Assembly: GCA_030549335.1 (NCBI GenBank)
Contig: CM060184.1
Span: forward strand, 42,869,909-42,933,908
Source: Pontederia crassipes
Taxonomy: Eukaryota; Streptophyta; Magnoliopsida; Commelinales; Pontederiaceae
Length of the DNA stretch: 64,000 nucleotides
Reading direction: 5' to 3'
Shown here: piece after piece, positions 46,447-58,588 of the stretch
Layout of the letters: the number at the start of each line of letters is the position of its first letter
Numbering within the stretch: position 1 is the first letter of the stretch
Notes under the pieces: model-generated
Database searches by the model: none
Seen by the model: the letters and a program-made list of their open reading frames with translations, nothing else
Told to the model about the DNA's origin: nothing
Program-made: the position numbers and the translations under genes

Positions 46447-49400
46447 CTAGCTAGTCTGCTGGCTCTCAGATGTAATAACGGGAGACTGCTGTCTTTCAAA
46501 AACTTTCACATGGCAAAGCACACCTCCAACTTCATCAGCAAAAGTTATTTTCCTCCTCTGTCTGCATACACCAGTAGCAGGAACAGCAGATTTATCGTCT
46601 GCTACTTCCTGTCATGAAAAACATAAAATTTAGAGAAGTCATCACAGACAGAAATTTGAGGTCAAATCATGAGTCAACCTACCATTATTTTACAAAAACG
46701 ATTGCAATCCTTTGCCATAATTCTCAGCCACTTCTTTGTGGTCCTTTCAAGTTCCAAAGCATTCTCATTTGCTGCTCTTATCTGTGACAGGAGATTCGAT
46801 CAAATTAAAGCTGAGTAACCACAAACAAGACAATTTTGGATGTGGTCGGGAGCTAATATTATCTTACCTCCTCAGCAGTAAAATTTGAAGAAACAAAGTT
46901 GTGCACATCTGGAATAATAGTCTCTTCCACTATATTTCTCATCAAATTCAGTCCATTTAGAAGTTGTGTTGCAAGTTTTTCTATATCGCGCATCTGTCGC
47001 TGTGTGAACACTATTGCTTTCCCCATGTCCGTTGTAAGTGATGAGCCCCTTGAACAAGAACTAGGTAACATGCAAGAGATGTTTGGTGACTTCAAATTTA
47101 CTTTCTTGACCGGACTAAGAGGCCCATCAATATTATTCCTTCGTCTCTTGTAGCATTTCATAGGACTTGTCAAGTATCCAGCTTCACTCTGACCTGATTA
47201 AAAAGAAAGCATTTGTTTTATTAGATTATCCAAACTTTAAGTTTCTTCTGATTCCCAAGAGACTCCACCAAGATGAATTATAAATATATAAAACTAAACA
47301 TAAAGTCTCATATCTGAAAATGGACTTTACCAATGATTTGGTTGCTATTATTTGTGCAAATATCATCTAGACCCCAACGCAGCTTTTCCTGAGAAGATGG
47401 AGAGATAGTCTGCCATGAAATCGTAGAAAATTTAAGTCTGAGCCAGTGATATTAAATTGAAGTAATGCACGAGAACCAGTGGTCAAACCTGTCTATTTGA
47501 AAGTAATTTCTTTGGTGAATGACAGTCCATCAAGCTTTGAAAACCCTCAGCCTGCCTTTTGCCTAGTGAATTTACTAGGTGCAATTTTTCATTGCAGACC
47601 AGTTGATCCAAAGTATTATTAAGATTTTCTTCTGGAAAAGGACATGAATCTTCTGTGGCCTTCACTAAATTGCTACCAGGGCGCTGTCCATCATTAAGTA
47701 CGGTGATACAACTTGATGAAATTGTAGAAGGTTGGACTACAGATTTTTCTTTCAATCTCATTGCATCAATGAAGTTAGAGAATTCATCAGAGCAGCAAGT
47801 TACTACATCTGCTGCACCATTCAAATTATCTTTGCTGGATAGGAAGATTTCCTCCAAACCATAAAGTTCCTCACAAGGGAGGTTACAATTACTATGTATC
47901 TCTCTCCCTTGACTACATATTGCTACTCCTTGAAGGGTCATATCATCAGTAGAATCTTGAAAACCACAAGTTGTCATGTTTAAGTTACAAGAAGGTTCCA
48001 ATCCCATGCTTTTGTAGCTAGAGTCTCCAGGTGACTCCATGTCATCAACTCTGCTCTCATGTGTAGACTTCGGCGGAGTGTCATGATTTTTGTTGCTGCC
48101 AAGCTTATCGGCATCAGGATACATCACAGTGTCATCCACTGAATTGTGATAGAAAGTATCACTCATTGATGTTGGAACCTGCAAGGATTCCTCTCTTGAC
48201 ATCCCTAAGGTAACTTTCCTTATTTCAAAAGCATCTACATCAATTGCAGGAAGGGATTCAACAAGTTCCTCATGATCAGTAGAATTACCATCAACACAAT
48301 AAAATGAGGTTGTCCTGTGTGTGGAACTTAGTTTGTCATTGACCGGAAGATCTGCATCTGCACTATGATGTAAGTTTGTCATTGCGTCTTCACCTTGACT
48401 CTGACAAACTCTTTCTATGAAGTCCTCGGCATATTCAACATTGGAAGATGCATATTCCTGTGGCGAGGTTTCATCAAACAGCTCACTTTTAACAGTATTG
48501 GTGAAATGCCCATCCACATGAATACCATTCTTTAACTCTGATACAGACAATATTGATGCTTCTTTCATTGCACCCAGACAATGATCAGAATTGTCAAAGG
48601 AATTAAAAGGTTTCTGTTTCCTTTCTGGCCAATCCTTGGAAACTTCCTGAATCTGCTCAGGTGATGAATTTCCCACTAATTCATTATCATCGTGGTTTCC
48701 TAAACTAAAACCAAACGTACAATTATATTTGGTATGCTGCTTCAAGGAATAAGCTTCAACAATCTCACTTTTAATATTATAAGATAACTCAGGAACATCA
48801 GAATGGAGGCTTCTTTTTGTAGCCATTGGAAACAGAATAGAATTTGCTGTTTCCATAAAACCTTGCTCTGCAAGCAATAAAAATAACTTTTAAGCATATT
48901 TTGACAGCAAATAAGAAAAAAATTCACAATGAACATGGTATGATAGTACAATTTCAAAAACATTGTATGATAGTAAATCTTGTCTAGAGTAATCTACTAA
49001 ATTTGGAAAAGTATCATTTCAACATTAAAGCTAATGATATGAAATTCATCATCTGCAATTATTAAATATAGATGCTTGAAACTGTTTGAAATTTTTAATG
49101 TTATCTGACCTTGTACATTTTGTAGTTCAATGACTGGTTCATCGTGCTCTGACAGCTCATGGTAGGTTGATGAGGTTTTTGTGGTGATTGGGGGAAAGTC
49201 TACTCTAAGGCTGCATTCTGAAGGTGTTAATAGGAAGTTGTCATTATTTTCGGCCACTAAAAGGTCTACAAGAGCCCGCTTCCTATGTTTTCTTTGTCTT
49301 GTGGATGCCTTTGTAATCTTCTGCTTCAAGATTATGAGTGGTTCCTCAAGGTCAGATTCCTCTTCTTTTACTTTAATATGATCATGATGAATTGGGGATC

Positions 49401-49764
49401 GATCAGAATCTGGATGGCTAGAGTGATCCAATGAAGCAACATCAAGTTTGAGGCCTTTCCTTGTTTTAGCTTTGCATTTCTGTAGCAAATCCTTCAATGT
49501 AATATCAATAATAGTTAAATCATCAGAACCACTGTCGCCGACAGCATTAATGTGTTCACTGGGTTTGCAGACAACAATATCCTCAGGCTCTTGCATCTCA
49601 AATGTCAGCTGTTTTACAATATAGTTGTTTACAGACTGCTGCTGTTGGGAACATGTATCAATAGTTTCTACATACTCTTCTTCAAGTAAGGCACTTCCAA
49701 CTCTCAGTCTTGGTGATTGTCTTCTTGGCTGATTAGCATATTTGTCCTTCGATGATTTCCTCAT
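46447..49764 (-). CDS. Putative nuclear protein of unknown function, six coding exons
   Basis: My splice model, all introns GT-AG on the minus strand, is: 49764-49110, 48867-47489, 47409-47331, 47193-46868, 46781-46683 and 46608-46447. It gives 899 residues and a stop at 46449-46447, with every junction keeping the frame. Features are a basic N-terminus (MRKSSKDKYANQPRRQSPRL), basic clusters (RQRKHRKR, KRRRNN) that could be nuclear signals, acidic/Ser-rich low-complexity regions, sumoylation-like sites (IKVKEEES, YNIKSEI) and a helical region near the C-terminus (ENALELERTTKKWLRI). It closes with ITFADEVGGVLCHVKVF. That ending reminds me of an uncharacterised, conserved plant family, but I cannot name it with confidence. 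Start ATG 49764 is the first ATG downstream of the 5' UTR junction. Nothing suggests decay, so it is likely a working host gene. Confidence 0.8.
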
Positions 49765-50400
49765 GTTCACTGGATCAGTGACGCTGAAGTCACTTTTTTT
49801 TCCTTTTAACCACAATCTAACAAAAGGAACAAGAAAGAGCAGTTCTATCATAATAAGCAAAATTAAATAGATTTAGACAACTGAGACGCCTTGTGAAAAT
49901 ACAATACAAGTTAAACTGCAAAACAAGCAGGCCAAAATATTGATTTCCCCTTAAGCCTTTGAAATTGCCCAGGAATACGCCACACGGTCTAGTTCTTACA
50001 ACTCCCCCAAAAAGTTATAGGCAAAAGAAAATTTTCAAATGAGATTCCTGTTTTCTTACAATGTAATCGACTTTCTTGTTCCCTAAGCAAGAACAACGAG
50101 ATTCTTGTTTCCGTTTATCAAACCGTGAAACTGTCCCAAGCCGCAAAACAGCGGATGGAATAATTAAATGCTTCTTTATCCCCAAATCTGCCCATCGAGT
50201 CTAGGGAACAAAAAAACACGATGCACGCGATCTCTTCGATGTAAGATCCAGGTGCAAAACCATAAGGATAGAGGGCAAGAACTTACCTTGACCGGGGCGA
50301 TTGCCCTAGTCCAGTATTCCAGTGGCCGGCGGCGGGATCGAGCACTCGAATGGCTGTTGGCAGAACTCTGTGTCGAGAGAGAGAGAGAGAGAGGGAGGGA
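49765..50400 (-). other. 5' UTR exon and first intron of the minus-strand gene
   Basis: The leader exon is about 50400-50287. It has no ATG, is CT-rich on the minus strand (GA-rich at 50370-50405 on the plus), and ends CAAG followed by GTAAGT. The intron runs to the acceptor TTTTGTTAG at 49817 after a pyrimidine tract, and exon 2 resumes at 49816 with 52 bases of UTR before the ATG. An intron in the 5' UTR is common in broadly expressed plant genes. Confidence 0.7.
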
Positions 50401-50422
50401 GGGAGGGCTTTGTAGAGGATAG

Positions 50423-50430
50423 AATATATA
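50423..50430 (-). promoter_or_regulatory. TATA box of the minus-strand gene
   Basis: TATATATT lies on the minus strand about 30 bp before the CT-rich leader exon. Confidence 0.55.
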
Positions 50431-50439
50431 GAAGGGCGT

Positions 50440-51037
50440 TTCGCGCCAAAGACTTGGCGGGCGATGCAGAGTTAATTCCTGATATATGGAAATGCTGCTC
50501 CCGTTTAATGTTTCATTTTGGCGCCCGAAATAATAAGGCGAACGAGACGCCCAACTCATCCGCGCCGCTGACATCACTTGCAGCACTCCGCTTCTTAGGT
50601 CGGTGACGGGTGTGGTTCTCGGGTTGACTATCGGGTTCATGGCCCAATCAGACTCCTGGTATCGGCCTCCAATAAGTACTAACCCAATAGTTTATTTGGG
50701 CCCAATAAACAAATAAAAACAATAAAAGAAACATTTCTTTATCGCTTCTCTTTGTTTCATTTTTGTTATCCAAATAAATATTTTCTTTGGTTTTTCCTTT
50801 TTTTTTCATGAGATTCAGATTATATAAAACGTAAAGAAGATATATAATAATTGTTCTTTCACTACATTGCGTCGAAACGCTACCGTCATTTTTATTATAA
50901 ATTGAGTTGACGAAAAGGCACATTTTTCACAGAAAAGGATTGTTGTTAATATTATACTGTTTCTATAATTTAATTTTTTTATCTTTAAGACTTGAACCTA
51001 CGGTATTCAAAGAGAATTTTCTTAAAAAAATAGTATT
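50440..51037. other. Promoter-side intergenic DNA
   Basis: GC-moderate up to about 50650, then AT-rich. No gene or transposon end was recognised before the LTR at 51038. Confidence 0.5.
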
Positions 51038-51222
51038 TGTAACATTCTAAAAAATTCACCTTAAAAGCCAAGGACAATTAGGTGAATTTGGTCTGTGTTA
51101 GTCCATTCATCATCACATCATTATAATAAAAATAATAACACATAATTACAACGGAAACTATTATTCATAAATATAACAAAAAAACATCTTTTCAACTAAA
51201 GTCTTAGATAAAATTATTTAAG

Positions 51223-51230
51223 ACTAATGT
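51223..51230 (+). repeat. 8-bp target-site duplication ACTAATGT (left copy)
   Basis: It is repeated exactly at 51840-51847. An 8-bp duplication is the mark of hAT-superfamily insertion. Confidence 0.85.
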
Positions 51231-51839
51231 TATGGGTGTAAGTAAAAATCTAATAACTGAAAAAATCTAAAATATGAACTTCGACTAAAAATTAGGTCGA
51301 TCTTTTTGAATAAATAAAATCACTCGTTTAAATTAGGGTTCCTTACTAAAAAAATTAGAGGGGTCCGTCTTGAACTAAATATTTTTTAAAATTATTAAAA
51401 TTAAATTATTACTTTAATTTTTAATTAATATTTTATGACTTTACCTTTTCTTTTATTCATATTTATTAGATTAGGTATATTATTTACTTATTATCCCACG
51501 TTTTAACTTGAATATGATTAAGTTATTAATTTATTTTTAGAAAGTTTGAACAAAATTGACTAGAATGATTTTAATGGTAATGTAATAATATGTTATTTTG
51601 GTTTATTCACATTAAATAATTAAACTTAGAGTTAAGTTTTATTTTTTTTAACATCAATGATAATGTAATAATATTTTATTTTTAAAGTAGGTCCCCGAAC
51701 CAAAAAAATTGAGACCGTCTAGATCAGATTTTTTTTCCTCCGAAAAAAATTAGGATGGTCTTTTATTCGTTGAAAATCCGTCCGAAATTTGAAGGTCGAT
51801 TTTTTTCATCGGAAAACCACCCGTCCACTTTCACCCCTA
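51231..51839. mobile_element. hAT-like non-autonomous transposon 1
   Basis: 609 bp with imperfect terminal inverted repeats (TATGGGTGTAAGT and, from the right end, TAGGGGTGAAAGT) and exact 8-bp duplications. It is AT-rich inside with no transposase frame. It inserted into an existing LTR and so is younger than that LTR. Confidence 0.8.
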
Positions 51840-51847
51840 ACTAATGT
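51840..51847 (+). repeat. 8-bp target-site duplication ACTAATGT (right copy)
   Basis: Exact match to 51223-51230. Confidence 0.85.
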
Positions 51848-51958
51848 CATACATAATACGAAAATATCTATTATTTAGAAATATCTCTAAACATCATAAT
51901 CATCTAATGCACTCATCATAGCCTAAACTAAATTCAACATGTGCCATCATGCGCTTAG

Positions 51959-52797
51959 CAATGTTCTTAAAATCGGACCAGTGATCAAACTGGTCAGCCA
52001 ACTTCATGGTTCGATCGGTTCAATCGAATCCGACCGGATTAAATTAGATTTTTATTAAAATAATATTATTTGTATTATTTTAAGAAAATATATTATAAAT
52101 TAAAGTATAAAAGGTAATAAGTAATAAAATAAAAAGCATATTATCATCATTTTAAATTAATCAAACAGCAAAATTAATTTTTATATTTTAAAATTATATA
52201 TTAGTTAATTTCATGAATAACTTTATTTTTTTTATTTGAATCTTTCTTTTTACTATTTTCCCATGTTTTAGTATTATCTATTTCCTTTTTCACGATCATC
52301 CTATCAAATTTATTATAGTATTCATGTTTCAATTTTTAATATAAGTTATTTATAATGAATTAAATCTTATCATCTTACGAAAATTTTCTCCTTTATTTAA
52401 ATTTGACTTTATTATTACCTTCTTATCTTTTATTTTCAAATTTAAATGTAACTTCCTTATTATTAATATCCTTTTTTGCATTCATTTTATAAAATCTAAT
52501 CCTTTATTTTTCTCCTCCTATCAAATCTAATCCCTTATTTTTCTCCTCTTCATATTCTTCCATCATTAATACTATAATATACTTTCCTTTTTTCTAGTTG
52601 TTTTCCATTATTTTAACATTTTTTACTCTTTTTGAGAAAAATCAGATTGAACCAATTTTTCGATTCAACCCGGTTTTAACCGGATTGACCCGGTTCAATC
52701 CGGTTTTGACAATATGATTTTTAATACTAAATCAGACCGGACCGATGGTCGGTTCGCGTTTGAACCGATCGGGTTCGGTCTGGTTTTAAAAACACTA
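51959..52797. mobile_element. hAT-like non-autonomous transposon 2
   Basis: 839 bp. The ends are imperfect inverted repeats: left CAATGTTCTTAAAATCGGAC, right end reversed TAGTGTTTTTAAAACCAGAC. They are followed by complementary GGTTCAATCGAATCC-type inner repeats (51999-52030 and 52660-52770). Flanks are GCGCTTAG (51951-51958) and GAGCTTAA (52798-52805), a degraded 8-bp duplication with six of eight matches. LTRs A and C read straight through this point (ATGAGTTTGAG, ATGAGCTTGAG), which confirms an insertion. No transposase is encoded. Confidence 0.75.
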
Positions 52798-54743
52798 GAG
52801 CTTAACCATCATCCATCCTATTATTCAGTTGCATGCACGAATCCAAAGTGCAGGGTTTCCGACTTAGAGTGTGTAAATGTCATTTTTCATGAAATGCATC
52901 CCAAGTAGGATACTACATACTTCATATATATAGTTTTATATGAGAAAAGGAACATACATATATGTCATGTACCTAATCATGTGATCTATATGTCAATTAT
53001 CAGTGTCATATTATCAATAGCATGGGATAACATATAATAATTAACATCAGGTAGTAGTTAGTACATCAATCATCAGTCAATCATTAATAATAAGCACACC
53101 AAATGACTAGCACTTGTCATTATGCCTCAGTAACTTCCTTGGCATTGCTTTATAATCCGTTGGCCCCCATTTTTGTGGTCATCAGTCTTTATAATTAGCA
53201 GCTCGATAACAAATTTTGATCTTATCAATAATTGAATAATCAAATTGTTGTCCTCACAGTAGGCTAGTTAGGCCTTAGAGCTAAGGCTCCATCATCCGAA
53301 TACGACTAAGAATATATATACTATTGTCGATAAGATATAGATATTCCTTAAGAAAATGCTAACTCTAAAGTCCAAAGCACATTTATTTCCTGAAAGAAAT
53401 GCTAACACAAAAGAAGCAGGGCGTGACAGTGAGTTGAGGGGCGATAAGTAACAATATTATTCAATTAGGTATATTATGATTTCAATTATCAAACAGTTTA
53501 ATGTTTCTCAGTCTTCATATTTTAACTTAGTTACGATTGTGCATGCATTTCATATAGCTATGTGTTATATACAATCATCAAGAAGTAATACTTAGTATGA
53601 ATATATGAAAATAAGTTTAAAGTAATATAGGGGACCTCACAAAGTTTGGCACAAAACACATCTACAAGGACTAAATACAAGCAGACCATATTTTTGCCTT
53701 CCAACCCGTAATAAGACTCTCCAAGACATACTTCGCTCGCACTAAAAAAATATGGGCAGAGCGTATTTTTGCCTCCTACCCATATTAAAGTATTCCAAGT
53801 CATATTTGGCTCGCACCAGAAAATATGGACAGACCATATTATGTCATTTTGTCGTATTAATGCTTTGTGGGTCGTATTTTGCTCGTGTTTCAAATATTTT
53901 TGAATGAAACTTTGACGGAACACAATACAGAGTTTCCTAAAAATTTCAGGCATGATCTACCTTCAAATAGGCATCAAACGCATATTAAAAACATACAAAA
54001 TTATTTATTCCTTGAGATTTAGGGTTCATCCCAAAGATATGATCTTACAATTTAGGACCCTTGTATATGGATCTAAACATGGTAATTCAAACATCACATG
54101 AAAACTTTCAGATCTAATGCATGCATAATATGATCCTCATTCACATTCTCTGTTAAGGACTTGGGTTTCCTTAGATCTCTCAATTCAAACATGTAAATAT
54201 TGAGAGGAGAGAGAGGGGTTAGATCCTCTTTATATACCTTGATCTTCCCAAGTGATCTTTCTCTTCTTTCTTCCTCTTTTCCCTCTGCTTCTTCCTCCTT
54301 GTTTCTCAAGTTCCTGTAAAGATTTGCGAGCTGTGAATGTGCAGGGGAAAAGAGGAAGATAAAGGTGGCAAAAAAGTGTGACTAGTCGATCGAGTTAGAT
54401 CTTATTGTCGTCCTACATGTTGTGTGCCGATTTTTTTATGGTGAATGGGCTTTGAGGTTGACCACATGATCCATGGATTTGTGCTCTTTCATTAAGCAAA
54501 TTGCTTGGAGGGAGCAAACAATTCATCGTGCAATTTCTTCTATTTTTTTGTTAGTGCATGGATCAGATCCCCTTTATATCTTCCCAATTGATCATCCTCT
54601 TCTTTCTTTCTCTTTTTCCTCTTCCTTCTTGTTCCTCAAGCCCTAGTCGATAAGAACATGAGAAGTTGAGATCTTTATATAAGGGACGTTAGAGTTTTGG
54701 GACAAATGACTCATTTACCTTTATAAAAATCTAGGGTGTTACA

Positions 54744-54757
54744 TCCTCCCCCCTCCG
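54744..54757 (-). promoter_or_regulatory. Polypurine tract of element 4
   Basis: Minus strand GGAGGGGGGAGGA lies directly before the 3' LTR. Confidence 0.8.
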
Positions 54758-56330
54758 TTAAAAGAAAATTCGTCATCAAATTTTAACCATAAGATGGAAC
54801 TATTTACCAAATAATTTTGAAAGTTGTTCTTTCATTTCTTCCTCCCATTCCCATATCGCTTCAGTTACATTGTGGTGCTTTTATGCAACATTCACCAACT
54901 TCACGATTTTATTCCCATACTCTAGTATCTTTGTGGAGTACTTTTCATATGTGACTCTTCAATTACCACCACATGAGAGCTTTTATATATGTACTTGCAA
55001 AACAACACATGAAAAATATTATAAATTTTGGCATATGAATGAGATAATGTCCATTTGTATGCTCCTTCTCCCACCTTTTCAGAATTTCAAATGGGACAAT
55101 ATATTTAGGAGTTAGTTTGTCCTTCCTACTGAATCTCTCCTTTGTAGGAGATACTTTCAACAGATCTAACCTCATAGATCTGTTTTCTTATTTTCTTATC
55201 TGCATAATTTTCTTTTACTCTGAGCTGGCAGCGTTTTTCCTTAATTAGGTCTATCTTCTCAACATACTTCTTCACCAATTCAGATCCTAACAACCTTCTT
55301 TCACCAACTACACTCCAACAAGTGGGAGACCTGCAAGGTCTTCCATATAGTGTCATCTTGATGGAGGAGTGATAAATGTTATTGTAAGCAAACTCAGCTA
55401 TAGCGAGATGATCGTCTCAATTGCTTTGCCAATCTATGGTAGATGCTCTCAGCATGTTCCCCATAGTTTGAATCATTTTTTCACTATGCTCATCACTTTG
55501 AGGTTGAAAGGCAATGTTGTAGTGCAGCCTTGTGTCAAACGCATACTGCAACCCTCTTCAGAATCTTGCAGTAAATCTAGGATTCTTATTCGATACAATG
55601 AAAATATAAATTTCATGTAACTGGATAATCTCATCCACATACAATTTTACCATACTTGTCGTTGACTATTTCACATTATAAGGTAAGAAGTGAGTTAACT
55701 TGGTCAATTTGCCCACGATGAATCAAATGCTATCGAGATCCTTTTGTGTCCTAGAGAGATCCATAATGAAATCTATTGCGATCTCCTCCCATTTTCACTA
55801 TGGTTTGAGCAATGGATTCAGTAATTCTTGGTGACTTCTGCTCAATTTTGACCTATTTTTGGCAGACTAAGCACTGGAGATCACCTCTCTTCTCCTTTGC
55901 AAATCCTTGAACATCTTGGTGGCCAAGGTTTATGACAAATTCTAACTTGTGGCACTCAGTAAGAATTTCTTTTTTAAGCCCTTTATCATTTGGTACCCAC
56001 AGTTTGCCTTGGAACATGATGGTCCTATCTTTATCACACTCAGATAACTTTGCATAGAGTCGATGTTGTCGCACAATTTCAAAATAATATGTAAGTGCTT
56101 TTGGTGTTCCTTAGGACTTAATGAATAGATCATGATATCATTCACAAATACAATCACAAACTTATCCATATGAGGCATGAATACCCTGTTCATCAATTTC
56201 ATAAATGTTGTCGGAGCATTCATCAGGGCAAAAGACATGATTAAAAATTCATAATGACCATGTCTTGATCTGAAAGTCGTCTTAGCTAGGTCCTCATCAG
56301 CTACACTGAGTTGATGATATACATTCGTAA
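54758..56330 (-). pseudogene. Pol remnant of element 4 with RNase H deleted
   Basis: On the minus strand, RT sequence begins near 56325. It includes MSFALMNAPTTFMKLMNRVF and a catalytic box FVND (one aspartate changed to asparagine, about 56165). At LYAKLSECD (about 56040) the frame passes directly into integrase-side sequence (KDRTIMFQGKLWVPND, then ECHKLEF and CLVCQK). The RT thumb and the whole RNase H domain are therefore missing without a frame change. Integrase core pieces follow with stops, then a C-terminal piece (YGRPCRSPTCW near 55350 and LLKVSPTKERFSRKDK near 55160). No chromodomain is clear at the end. Confidence 0.75.
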
Positions 56331-56857
56331 TATGACTTATGGTATGATAACATATGTAATATGACTTATGAGTCTACCATGGGTGGCACTCTAAGGTCAG
56401 CTTAGTAATTAATTCCCTCAACCATCACCGGTGTCTCTTGGATATCCTTTCCACTTCATGCTTTTCATCTCAACATTAAGTGAACTTTCTATTTTCCTTT
56501 GTGAAAATTGAATTTCACTATAGTTTCTTTAGTCATTTCATAATCTTTGGAGCAATTTCTTATCACATGTTCATCATCCTTAAAATTTATAATGAGATTC
56601 ACATATCTCATGTTACATATTGCTCACAATTAATTGACAATACTATCAAACTTGAATGCATTCATTAGCATTCCCATTACAAGACTTTTTGCTTTCATCC
56701 TTAACATAACAACCAACCAAATATCGGTTGGTTAATTTAAACACACAATCATATGGAACAATACTTACATACTCTTTACCCTTGGATGACTCCTCATGAT
56801 GGTTGCACATGAACTTTTACACTAAACATTCTATGACATGCTTACCATAAGTCCTAA
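56331..56857 (-). pseudogene. Gag start remnant of element 4
   Basis: The leader near 56720-56690 (minus GGTTGGTTGTTATGTTAAGGA) matches the gag start of element 3 (GGTTAATTATTGTTATGTCA). Nearly all of gag and protease are deleted before RT begins. No zinc knuckle is visible. Confidence 0.55.
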
Positions 56858-56890
56858 GATACCAAACTATAACACTAAAAAAAATCTTAT
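56858..56890 (-). mobile_element. PBS and roughly 20-bp remnant of the element 4 5' LTR
   Basis: The PBS core TGGTATC (56864-56858) is followed at 56868 by TATAACACTAAAAAAA, which resembles the 51038 end of LTR F (TGTAACATTCTAAAAAA). Similarity stops at about 56890, so nearly all of the 5' LTR is gone. Confidence 0.55.
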
Positions 56891-58588
56891 TGACATAGGA
56901 TGGTTGTTCTAATTCCACCTCTCGTATCACTATATTGACACAGGGTGTTGAACTTGCTCTTCATATCTCATTGACACAGAGCATACCGAGCTCCAATCAG
57001 TCTACCTGGAGTTGGCCAATCCTCCAAGGTGAAAACACTTCGCCTTATGCAATTTTACATGTAGTGCATAAGATGCATGAATGCAAATTCAAAGTGAAGA
57101 TTTAGAGCTTGAAATCATCATACTAAAATATTTTATTTCAAAATTAAATCTTTTTCTTCAAGTGAATAGGAGAAATTTCTATCAAATAAATATTTCCAAA
57201 ATTCATAATAAAATATCACAAGTCATATGGTGACACATATATGAAGCATACAAATAAGCAGAATATGCATGAGGAAAACTATCACGAAAATCTGTTCCAC
57301 ATCGGATGGGACAATGTCATCACTCAAAAGAGTTAAGTAATTCATGTCATTTGAGATAAGTTCCATCACCTTAGATTCATCAAGTCTCAAATTATCTTCT
57401 CGTCTGAATCCAATCAAAAGTAAACACAACCTATCACATCCATTACTTAATTAATTAATATTATAAAAATAAAATTGATAATTCACTCTTCACAACAACT
57501 CGATGTGCTTATAAAAAAACCAAATCCTATAATAGATTTGCTACAATACTTATCAAGAAGGAAATGAAGGCCTCGTCGACTAGTAGCAGCCTAATCGAAT
57601 CTCAACAATCAATGAACTATCGCTCTCCGATTAACAACCTTCCTATAAGAAAAATTCAATTCAAACTTTTAAACAACTTCTAAGTAGGTCCTTAACTACA
57701 TTATAAATAATTACTCTCAGCTATCCAGACATTCATACCACAACAATCGTAGCCACCACTCTTAAAACCACAGCCGCACCCATCGAAACGTCGAACAACC
57801 CTGATTGCCTTCTTCATCGATAATAAAATAAAATAACTTAAAACCAGTTCACATAATGAAAATCAAATTTAATTACATTTCCATTACCAACTCTGATCCG
57901 AGGATGAGTCATTGGAGAACGATCAAAGTCGGAACCCACAAATCTAAAAGGGATTAGCGGTCCGTGGACAACAAATTTGAACCATTTCTCTCTCACATGT
58001 GCACCTACTAGAACATCGTGATGAGCTCGGCTAGAGCTCCCTGATGGACTCGTCAAAAAATGTCACCGGATGGGTAATAAAAAACCCCAAACTCGGCCAC
58101 CTACATGATTGGGAGCAAAAACATGTTTCAAACACCTCAAATTGAACCTAATCGACCTGAGGATGATACCCAACTCACCAGTAGAAAGATCGACGCGAAT
58201 CGAAGTCGAAATAGGTTGTCGACGGCTCCTCCTTTCCTCATGTTTGAAGCTTACTACGTCATCTCCAGTGGACTGATATTTACTTATCCCATGTCAAAAC
58301 GTTCATCTCATTGTCCTCTTTCCAACGACACCTCACACATGAAAAATGATGGCCGGATGACTGAGAACAAGTGATCGAAAGTATTGGCGACTGGGGCATG
58401 CTATAGTGCATCGCGATTACTGTAGCAGGTCGGGGAGGAAGAAGATGAGCACCCCCTTCTTTTTATCCATGTCACTTATTATTTTTTTATTATTTTTGTC
58501 TATTGTCTAGTCTACACAAAGACCAAAAAGTCCTTACCTTTTAAATTAATTCAACCTTTATTTTTTCATAAATGTACAAAACATTACA
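56890..58588 (-). mobile_element. LTR-like segment of unknown family
   Basis: Non-coding sequence ends ATTACA at 58588, so the minus strand would start TGTAATG. It has no similarity to LTR F. Near its left end a phrase 'ATTGACA(C/T)AG' occurs three times (about 56890, 56934 and 56970). The only other support is its position against Athila-type coding sequence, so the call is tentative. Confidence 0.3.

Larger units (their letters stand above)
51038..54743 (-). mobile_element. 3' LTR (F) of chromovirus element 4, with two nested transposons
   Basis: On the minus strand it starts TGTAACACCC at 54743, next to the PPT, and ends GAATGTTACA at 51038. Two insertions (51231-51839 and 51959-52797) inflate it to 3706 bp; without them it is about 2240 bp, close to LTR D. 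It has TATATAAAG (54682-54674), a donor-like motif GGTATATAAAGAGGAT (54238-54223) and a stem-loop remnant (about 52838-52860). Its promoter-leader part is partly duplicated: 54223-54310 resembles 54551-54640. Confidence 0.8.

Noticed and set aside
56868-58588. Full 5' LTR of element 4 filling this span
   Set aside because: Similarity to LTR F stops after about 20 bp, and the flanking 5-bp sequences (GTATT at 51033-51037, AAAAG at 58589-58593) do not match.
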